Part shown: one piece after another, positions 57,454-64,000 of the stretch
How the letters are laid out: each line of letters starts with the position of its first letter
Numbering within the stretch: the first letter of the stretch is position 1
Source: JAHFPN01 sp963765745
Lineage (GTDB): Bacteria; Pseudomonadota; Alphaproteobacteria; Rhizobiales; Xanthobacteraceae
DNA length: 64,000 nucleotides
NCBI GenBank assembly: GCA_963765745.1
Contig: CAVXXM010000003.1
Coordinates: 930,001 to 994,000, forward strand
Direction of reading: 5' to 3'
Position numbers and translations under genes: made by a program
The notes under the pieces: generated by a model
Told to the model about the DNA's origin: nothing
The model's input: the letters and a program-made list of their open reading frames with translations, nothing else
Databases searched by the model: none

Positions 57454-59156
57454 TCAAAACAGAAAATACCGCTGCGCCATGGGCAGCACCTTGGCCGGTT
57501 CGCAGACCAGGAGCTTGCCGTCGGCGCGGACTTCGTAGGTCTCCGCGTCGACTTCGATATTAGGCGTGGCGTCGTTGTGGATCATGTCCTTCTTCGAGAG
57601 TTTGCGGGTGTTCTCGACGGCGACGAATTGCTTCTCGACGCCGAGCTTCTGCCGCAGGCCGTTCTCCATCGCCGCTTTCGAGACGAAGACCACCGAGGAC
57701 GCCGTGCGCGCGCGGCCGAAGGCGCCGAACATGGGCCGGTAATGCACCGGCTGCGGGGTCGGGATCGAGGCGTTCGGATCGCCCATCTGGGCCGCCACGA
57801 TCGAGCCGCCCTTGATCACCATATCCGGCTTCACGCCGAAGAAGGCCGGCGACCACAGCACCAGGTCGGCGAGCTTGCCCTTCTCGACCGAGCCGATGTG
57901 CCGCGACACGCCGTGGGTAATCGCGGGATTGATCGTGTATTTGGCGACGTAGCGCTTGGCGCGGAAATTGTCGTTGCCCTTCTCGCCCGGCAGCGCGCCG
58001 CGCTGCTTCTTCATCTTGTCGGCGGTCTGCCAGGTGCGGATCACGACCTCGCCGACGCGGCCCATGGCCTGGCTGTCGGACGACATCATGGAGAGCGCGC
58101 CGAGATCGTGCAGGATGTCCTCGGCGGCGATGGTCTCGCGCCGGATGCGGCTCTCGGCAAACGCCAAGTCCTCGGCAATGCCCGGGTCGAGATGGTGGCA
58201 GACCATCAGCATGTCGAGATGCTCGTCGAGCGTGTTCACGGTGAACGGCCGCGTCGGATTGGTCGACGACGGCAGCACGTTCGAGCAGGCCCGCGACCTT
58301 GATGATGTCGGGCGCGTGGCCGCCGCCGGCGCCTTCGGTGTGGAAGGTGTGAATGGTGCGGCCCTTGAAAGCCGCAATCGAATCCTCGACGAAGCCGGAT
58401 TCGTTCAGCGTGTCGGTATGGATCATCACCTGCACGTCGAATTTGTCGCCGACCGAAAGGCAGCAATCGATCGCGGCCGGCGTGGTGCCCCAATCCTCAT
58501 GCAGCTTCAGCGCGCAGGCGCCGCCGAGAATCTGTTCCTCGAGCGCGGCCGGCAGCGACGCGTTGCCCTTGCCGGCGAAGGCGAGATTGACCGGGAATGC
58601 GTCGGCGGCCTGGATCATGCGGCCGAGGTGCCATTCGCCCGGCGTGCAGGTGGTGGCGTTGGTGCCGGTCGCCGGGCCGGTGCCGCCGCCGAGCATGGTG
58701 GTGACGCCCGACATCAGCGCGTCGTCGATCTGCTGCGGCGAGATGAAATGGATGTGGCTGTCGAAGCCGCCGGCGGTGAGGATTTTCCCCTCGCCCGCGA
58801 TCGCCTCGGTGCCGGGGCCGATGATGATGGTCTACGTTGGGCTGGATGTCCGGGTTGCCGGCCTTGCCGATGGCGGCGATGCGGCCGTCCTTGATGCCGA
58901 CGTCGGCCTTCACGATGCCCCAGTGATCGAGGATCACTACGTTGGTGATGACGGTATCGACGGCGCCGGCCGCGCGCGTCACCTGCGACTGGCCCATGCC
59001 GTCGCGGATGGTCTTGCCGCCGCCGAACTTCACCTCCTCGCCATAGGTGGTGAAATCTTTCTCGATCTCGATCAGGAGATCGCTGTCGGCAAGCCGCACC
59101 TTGTCGCCCGTGGTGGGGCCGAACATGCCGGCATAGGCGGCGCGGGACATTTTCAT
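57454..59156 (-). CDS. ureC: Urease subunit alpha UreC (two frameshifts)
   Basis: UreC carries the dinickel active site that hydrolyses urea to ammonia and carbamate. Joined over three reading segments it has about 566 residues, the normal length. Segment one is MKMSRAAYAGMFGPTTGDKVRL to NPDIQPNVD. Segment two is IIIGPGTEAIAGEGKILTAGG, with the HIHF nickel ligands, ALKLHEDWGTTP (carbamylated Lys) and MIHTDTLNESGF. Segment three is NVLPSSTNPTRPFTVNTLDEHLDMLMVCHHLD (active-site flap) to MAQRYFLF. One extra base near 58830 (GACCATC for GACATC) and one near 58282 explain both breaks (1701 + 2 bases). Confidence 0.94.
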
Positions 59157-59164
59157 CGCGGACC

Positions 59165-59365
59165 TCAGGGGTTCAAAGCGGCCGTGACTTCGGCGGCCGT
59201 CAGGCGCACGCATTTCCGGAGGAAAACGCGATCCTGATCGTCGATGGCGAATTCGAGCTGGTCGCCGGCATTGAGCTCCCAACGGCGGCGGAGCTCGACC
59301 GGAATCGTGAGCTGGCCCTTGCTGGTGAGGGTCGCTCGCATTCGGTATGGCCTGCGGTAGGGCAT
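59165..59365 (-). CDS. AbrB/MazE/SpoVT-type DNA-binding protein inside the urease operon
   Basis: The 66-residue protein has the swapped-hairpin AbrB motif RATLTSKGQLTIPVELRRRWELNAGDQLEF. It could be an antitoxin or a stand-alone regulator; no toxin gene is adjacent. The ATG at 59365 is supported by a perfect AAGGAGAAAG ribosome-binding site eight bases upstream. The ureC start lies eight bases after its stop, so ureC is probably translated from the same message. A perfect inverted repeat overlaps the ribosome-binding site and the promoter region upstream, which fits autoregulation. Confidence 0.82.
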   Translation of the reverse strand: MPYRRPYRMRATLTSKGQLTIPVELRRRWELNAGDQLEFAIDDQDRVFLRKCVRLTAAEVTAALNP

Positions 59366-59376
59366 TTTGGCTTTCT

Positions 59377-59432
59377 CCTTACATTTGCCTTACAAATGTA
59401 AGGAACATATCATCCAACCCGTTGTGAATCAA
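59377..59432 (-). promoter_or_regulatory. Internal promoter and operator of the AbrB-type gene
   Basis: On the minus strand TTGATT (59427-59432) and TATGTT (59404-59409) are separated by 17 bases, a good sigma70-like promoter between ureAB and the AbrB-type gene. A perfect 11-base inverted repeat, CCTTACATTTG/CAAATGTAAGG with a five-base spacer (59377-59387 and 59393-59403), follows the -10 and covers the ribosome-binding site. This is the expected layout of an AbrB/MazE autoregulatory operator. A repressor bound here would also affect ureC. Confidence 0.65.
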
Positions 59433-59437
59433 GCAAT

Positions 59438-60073
59438 TCAAAGCTTCCCCATAACCTCTTGGCGGAACCCGTAAACCTCCCGCTTGCCGGCCAGCGCCAC
59501 CAGCGTCACCTCGCGGGTCTGGCCCGGCTCGAAGCGCACGGCCGTGCCCGATGGGATGGCGAGCCGCATGCCGCGCGCCTTGTCCCGGTCGAAGCGCAGC
59601 GCCGGGTTGGTCTCGAAGAAGTGGTAATGGCTGCCGACCTGGATCGGCCGGTCGCCGGTATTGGCGACTTTCAGCGTGATCGTCGGCCGGCCGGCGTTGA
59701 GCTCCACATCCCCCTTGGCCGCGATCATTTCGCCCGGCACCGGTCTCGACTTTCCCTTCCTCTTCGAGCCGCCGCGGATCGGGTTATGGACGGTGACGAG
59801 CTTGGTGCCGTCGGGGAACGTCGCTTCCACCTGCACGTCGTGGATCATCTCGGCGACGCCATCCATGACCTGACTGGCTTTGAGGATTTTCGCGCCGAAC
59901 TGCATGAGCTGCGCCACGGTCTTGCCGTCGCGGGCGCCCTCGACCACCGCGTCGGAGATCAGCGCGATCGCTTCGGGATGGTTGAGCTTGACGCCGCGCT
60001 TCAGGCGCTTGCGCGCCACCTCCGCGGCCATGGCGATCAAGAGCTTGTCCTTCTCCCGGGGTGTCAGGTTCAT
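59438..60073 (-). CDS. Fused urease subunits gamma and beta (UreAB)
   Basis: The 211-residue protein joins urease gamma and beta, which are usually separate genes. Residues 1-100 are gamma (MNLTPREKDKLLIAMAAEVARKRLKRGVKLNHPEA, DVQVEATFPDGTKLVTVHNPI). A basic linker (RGGSKRKGKSR) leads to beta (PVPGEMIAAKGDVELNAGR, VGSHYHFFETNPALRFDRDKARGMRL, ending FRQEVMGKL). Fusion of the two small subunits is known in Helicobacter and some alphaproteobacteria. It follows ureD with a 17-base gap. The internal AbrB-type gene separates it from ureC. Confidence 0.95.
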   Translation of the reverse strand: MNLTPREKDKLLIAMAAEVARKRLKRGVKLNHPEAIALISDAVVEGARDGKTVAQLMQFGAKILKASQVMDGVAEMIHDVQVEATFPDGTKLVTVHNPIRGGSKRKGKSRPVPGEMIAAKGDVELNAGRPTITLKVANTGDRPIQVGSHYHFFETNPALRFDRDKARGMRLAIPSGTAVRFEPGQTREVTLVALAGKREVYGFRQEVMGKL

Positions 60074-60090
60074 GGTTTCCTCTCGAGCGC

Positions 60091-60930
60091 CTAAAGTGTG
60101 AAAGCGGGCGGCGGCGCGCAGTCGAGCGCCGTCAGCGCATCGAGCAACGCGCGGCGAAGCGTGAAGCCGTCCGGCGCTACGATGCGCGCGATCAGGATTC
60201 CGTCGAACGCGCTGGCGCCGGCTTCGATTTCATTTCCGAATGCCGCGCGCAGCGCATCGAGCCGCGTCTCCGCGTCGGGCGCCACTTGCACGATGGTCGC
60301 GATCGCAGCCGCGCCCGCGGCCACCGCAGGACGGGCCAAAATTTTCTCAATGCCCCCATCGAGCGTGAGCGCGTCGGCGAACACGAGCCGGCCGCCGCGG
60401 CGGATGCGCCACTGGTCCCGCCAGGTGCCGGACCGCACGCGCTCGTCCATCGCCGTGCGGCCGAACACGATCGCTTCGCAGATCGTCAGTTGCGCATCGG
60501 CCGCGACGTCGGCATCCAAGGTTCGCGCCACGCGGGCGCGATCGAACAGAATGGTTTCCTGCGGCAGCCAGTCGAGCCGGGCGCCGGAGCGGGCTTGCAG
60601 GCGCAGCGTGATGCGCGCCGCCGGGCCGGTGGAGCGGTAGATTTTTTCCGCCGCTTGGCTGGTGAGCGCGACGCGCGCGCCCTCCCCGGCTTCCACAGCG
60701 ATCTCAAGCCGGTCGCCGCCAGCGATGCCGCCGCCGGTATTGATCAGGATCGCTTCGAGCGCGTTCTCCGCGAGCCGCGGGAAACGCAGCCGCAGCGGCC
60801 CCGATTCCTCGACCTCGTACGCCTCGGTGCCGCCCTCGACCGCGCGCGCCAAGAGCCGCACCGCGCCGATGGCGCGGATCGACGGCGGCAGGCCCGCCTT
60901 TACATCAGAGGGAGAGACGTTGACGGACAT
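60091..60930 (-). CDS. ureD: Urease accessory protein UreD
   Basis: UreD is the scaffold that binds apo-urease and recruits UreF and UreG. The 279-residue protein starts MSVNVSPSDVKAGLPPS and has LRFPRLAENALEAILINTGGGIAGGDRLEI, LTSQAAEKIYRSTG, LDWLPQETILFDRARVARTL and RRALLDALTALDCAPPPAFTL. The start overlaps the end of urtE by 26 bases. Upstream open sequence lies within urtE and is not family-like. Confidence 0.93.
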   Translation of the reverse strand: MSVNVSPSDVKAGLPPSIRAIGAVRLLARAVEGGTEAYEVEESGPLRLRFPRLAENALEAILINTGGGIAGGDRLEIAVEAGEGARVALTSQAAEKIYRSTGPAARITLRLQARSGARLDWLPQETILFDRARVARTLDADVAADAQLTICEAIVFGRTAMDERVRSGTWRDQWRIRRGGRLVFADALTLDGGIEKILARPAVAAGAAAIATIVQVAPDAETRLDALRAAFGNEIEAGASAFDGILIARIVAPDGFTLRRALLDALTALDCAPPPAFTL

Positions 60931-61600
60931 CGGTTTGCTGCATCGCCTCGCGATCGCCGGTGAGCACGAACTGCCCGCGATCCATGACTGCGAAGCTGTC
61001 GGCGAGCTCCTTGGCGAATTCGAAATACTGTTCCACCAGCAGGATCGCGATGTCGCCCCGATTGCGCAAGTACTTAATCGCGTTGCCGATGTCCTTGATG
61101 ATCGAAGGCTGGATGCCCTCGGTCGGCTCATCGAGCACCAGCACGCGGGGCCGCATCACCAACGCACGCGCGATGGCGAGCTGTTGCTGCTGACCGCCGG
61201 AGAGGTCGCCGCCCCGCCGGCGCAGCATGTCCTTCAGCACCGGAAACAGCGAATAGACGTCGTCGGGCACGTCGCGGCTGGCGCGCGGCAGCGGCGCGAA
61301 TCCGGTCTCCAGATTTTCCTCGACAGTCAGCAGCGGGAAAATCTCGCGGCCCTGCGGCACATAGCCGACCCCGAGCCGCGCACGCTCATAGGGCACGAGC
61401 TTGGTGATGTCCTTGCCGTCGAGCACGATCGATCCCGAGCTGACCGGCTGCTGACCGACGATGGCGCGCAGCAGGCTCGTCTTGCCGACGCCGTTCCTAC
61501 CGAGCACGCAGGTGACTCTGCCCGGTTCGACGTTCAGCGAAATCCCGCGCAGCGCCTGCGCCGCGCCATAGAACAGATCGATGCCTTTCACTTCGAGCAT
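60905..61600 (-). CDS. urtE: Urea ABC transporter ATPase UrtE
   Basis: This LivF-type ATPase of 231 residues has Walker A GRNGVGKTSLLRAI, PQGREIFPLLTVEENLETG, the signature LSGGQQQQLAIARAL, and Walker B RVLVLDEPTEGIQP. The EGIQPS and IAILLVEQYFEFAKEL wording is typical of UrtE as opposed to LivF. It powers urea uptake with UrtD. It is followed by ureD, linking uptake and hydrolysis. A three-base gap separates it from urtD. Confidence 0.95.
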   Translation of the reverse strand: MLEVKGIDLFYGAAQALRGISLNVEPGRVTCVLGRNGVGKTSLLRAIVGQQPVSSGSIVLDGKDITKLVPYERARLGVGYVPQGREIFPLLTVEENLETGFAPLPRASRDVPDDVYSLFPVLKDMLRRRGGDLSGGQQQQLAIARALVMRPRVLVLDEPTEGIQPSIIKDIGNAIKYLRNRGDIAILLVEQYFEFAKELADSFAVMDRGQFVLTGDREAMQQTDVRQRLSL

Positions 61601-61602
61601 GG

Positions 61603-62358
<756 letters not shown>

Positions 62359-62362
62359 GACG

Positions 62363-63820
62363 CTACTCCGCCGCCTTCGGCACCGGCATCGATTCTGCAG
62401 CACGGCCGTTCGCGGGCTCCTTGGCGAACCAGTCGGAAATCGTGCCGACGATGCCCTTGGGCAGTAGCAAGGTGACCAAGATGAACAATCCACCGAGTGC
62501 GAACAGCCAATAGGGGGCAAGCGCCACGGTCGTATAGGGCGAGATGAAGAAGCCGAAAACCAGCGCGCCGAATGTCGCGCCAACCGCGAGCGGATGGCCG
62601 GCTTTCACCAGGCTTACGATCGCAAGCACCACGGCCACGGAAAGTGGTCCGACGTAAGCAGCAAGGGCTCCCGCCGCGGAGGGCGAGAAAGCCGCGACCA
62701 AAAGCGGCAATGCCCAGGCTGCAGCGGCGGCGGCCGCGCCGATCAGCGCGCCGACGATCGCCTGCCGCATCCAGATCGTAATTCCGATCAGGGCGAGGAC
62801 CGAAATCACGCCGAACACCCAATAAGGCACGACGGAGCCGCCGGTGAAGAAGGTCTTGGCGTAATTCACCACCACGGCGCCGAGCGCGGCGCCGACCAGC
62901 GTGCCGCGGCCGCCGACCGCGACCCAGATCACGATCTCGATGGAATTGGCCGGAGAGAACTCGCTCGGATTGATGATGCCGACCTGGGGCACGTAGAGCG
63001 CGCCGGCGACGCCGGCGAGGCACGACGAGAGCACGAAGGCGGCGAGCTTGTAGTTCTCGACCCGGTAGCCGAGGAAGCGCACGCGCGATTCTTCGTCGCG
63101 GATCGCGACCAGGACCTTGCCGAATTTCGACTTCACCAGCCACTGACAGAGCAGGAAGCCCAAAGCCAACGCCAGGGCCGAGAGGAAGAACAATACCGCG
63201 CGCGTCGTCGGCGCCTGGACGTTGAAGCCGAGGATGTCCTTGAAATCGGTGAGGCCGTTATTGCCGCCGAAGCCGAAATTGTTGCGAAAGAAGCCGAGCA
63301 TCAGCGCGAAGGTCAGCGCCTGGGTGATGATCGAGAGATAGACGCCGGTGACGCGCGAGCGGAAGGCGAACCAGCCGAACACGAACGCCAGCACGGCGGG
63401 AACCAGGAACACCATCAGCCCGGCATAGGCGAACCAGTTGAAGCCGTACCAGTAGACCGGAAGCTCCGGCCAGTTGAGGAACACCATGAAGTCGGGCCGG
63501 ATCGGATCGGCGTAGACGCCGCGAGTGCCGATCTGGCGCATCAGGTACATGCCCATGGCGTAACCGCCGAGCGCGAAGAACGCGCCGTGGCCGAGCGAAA
63601 GAATTCCGGCATAGCCCCAGATCAGGTCCACCGCGACGGCAAGTAGCGCGTAGCAAAGATATTTGCCGAGCAGCGGCACCCAATAGCTCTGAATGTAGAA
63701 CGGCGAAGACGGCGGCAGCAGAAGATTGGCTGCCGGCACCGCCACCGCGACGATCGCGAGCACAGCGAGGAACAGCCAGCCGCGGCCGTCGAGCAGGCGG
63801 GCGGTGAGCGGTTGCCTCAT
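62363..63820 (-). CDS. urtC: Urea ABC transporter permease UrtC with a C-terminal membrane insertion
   Basis: This LivM-type permease has WGYAGILSLGHGAFFALGGYAMGMYLMRQIG, FRSRVTGVYLSIITQALTFALML, RDEESRVRFLGYRVENYKLAAFVLS and VWVAVGGRGTLVGAALGAVVVNYAKTFFTG. It has 485 residues, whereas UrtC proteins are usually about 350-390. The extra length is one block, residues about 332-434, with three or four hydrophobic stretches. It starts with PYWVFGVISVLALIG and ends just before PYWLFALGGLFILVT, so the junction looks like a duplicated segment. The reading frame is intact through the block. Start and stop overlap urtB (ATGA). Confidence 0.93.
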   Translation of the reverse strand: MRQPLTARLLDGRGWLFLAVLAIVAVAVPAANLLLPPSSPFYIQSYWVPLLGKYLCYALLAVAVDLIWGYAGILSLGHGAFFALGGYAMGMYLMRQIGTRGVYADPIRPDFMVFLNWPELPVYWYGFNWFAYAGLMVFLVPAVLAFVFGWFAFRSRVTGVYLSIITQALTFALMLGFFRNNFGFGGNNGLTDFKDILGFNVQAPTTRAVLFFLSALALALGFLLCQWLVKSKFGKVLVAIRDEESRVRFLGYRVENYKLAAFVLSSCLAGVAGALYVPQVGIINPSEFSPANSIEIVIWVAVGGRGTLVGAALGAVVVNYAKTFFTGGSVVPYWVFGVISVLALIGITIWMRQAIVGALIGAAAAAAAWALPLLVAAFSPSAAGALAAYVGPLSVAVVLAIVSLVKAGHPLAVGATFGALVFGFFISPYTTVALAPYWLFALGGLFILVTLLLPKGIVGTISDWFAKEPANGRAAESMPVPKAAE

Positions 63821-64000
63821 GCCTCGACCGCCCTGCCCTTGAGCGCGAACAGGCCGCGCGGGCGCTTCTGGATGAAGAGGATGACGAGCACGAGGAAGAT
63901 GATCTTGCCGAGCACCGCGCCAGTGAAGGGTTCCAGTAATTTGTTGGCGATGCCGAGCGTCATGGCGCCGACCAGCGTGCCGAACAGATTGCCGACGCCG
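63817..64000 (-). CDS. urtB: Urea ABC transporter permease UrtB, 3' end
   Basis: The last 60 codons of a LivH-type permease run off the window edge. They read VGAMTLGIANKLLEPFTGAVLGKIIFLVLVILFIQKRPRGLFALKGRAVEA, which is the conserved UrtB C-terminus (KLLEPFTGAVLGKI and QKRPRGLFA). Its stop overlaps the urtC start (ATGA). The N-terminal part and the expected urtA lie outside. Confidence 0.93.
   Translation of the reverse strand, partial: GVGNLFGTLVGAMTLGIANKLLEPFTGAVLGKIIFLVLVILFIQKRPRGLFALKGRAVEA

Noticed and set aside
59165..59365. A full toxin-antitoxin pair in the urease operon
   Set aside because: Only the AbrB/MazE-like gene is present; both sides are urease genes and no PemK or PIN toxin gene is seen.

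Overview
The window is a contiguous piece of a GC-rich alphaproteobacterial chromosome, most like the Bradyrhizobium/Rhodopseudomonas/Xanthobacteraceae branch of the Hyphomicrobiales. This rests on family knowledge and gene order (dnaB-alr-radA-cvpA-purF; yfgM-like gene/der/panB/nnrU; rsmB-guaA; guaB; rlmE-ppx/gppA; urtBCDE-ureD-ureAB-ureC-ureE-ureF-ureG) and on dispersed inverted repeats of a type common in that group. No database search was possible. There is one tRNA gene (Gln, anticodon CTG). I see no rRNA, CRISPR array, prophage or insertion sequence.

Layout. 0-10 kb: end of a cyclopropane-fatty-acid-synthase-like methyltransferase, then dnaB, alr, an HtrA-like protein without its catalytic triad, a MaoC hydratase, radA, cvpA and purF. 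10-17.7 kb: a short-chain dehydrogenase, a badly broken semialdehyde dehydrogenase, a Tet-type MFS pump, der with a small lipoprotein and a YfgM-like protein, panB and nnrU. 17.7-18.3 kb: a gene-free, palindrome-rich stretch. 18.3-32.8 kb: guaA, methyltransferases, a secreted prolyl-oligopeptidase-family peptidase, a broken membrane gene, guaB, an enoyl-CoA hydratase and two MFS transporters. 33-37 kb: an unusual multidomain copper nitrite reductase with an FNR/NnrR-type box upstream, then rlmE and a Ppx/GppA phosphatase. 37-45 kb: accessory metabolism, including a ferritin-like protein fused to two CDGSH iron-sulfur domains. 45-51 kb: a glutaryl-CoA dehydrogenase/CoA-transferase pair, a fused ureide-pathway enzyme and a broken oxidoreductase. 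51-55.3 kb: an RND efflux pump. 55.4-64 kb: urease structural and accessory genes followed by an Urt-type urea ABC transporter, all on the minus strand.

How the genes work together. The last 9 kb forms one nitrogen-scavenging unit: UrtBCDE imports urea, UreAB/UreC hydrolyse it, and UreD/E/F/G load nickel. The fused OHCU decarboxylase/HIU hydrolase at 48 kb belongs to urate breakdown, which can lead to urea. The nitrite reductase and NnrU suggest respiratory use of nitrogen oxides, and the FNR-like box fits low-oxygen or NO control.

Sequence quality. At least 14 genes carry apparent frameshifts or stops, including the normally essential der and three urease genes. In most, gene length minus one base per break gives the normal family length, so many of these look like single-base insertion errors in the assembly rather than real gene decay. 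Broken genes are therefore annotated over their full reconstructed span.
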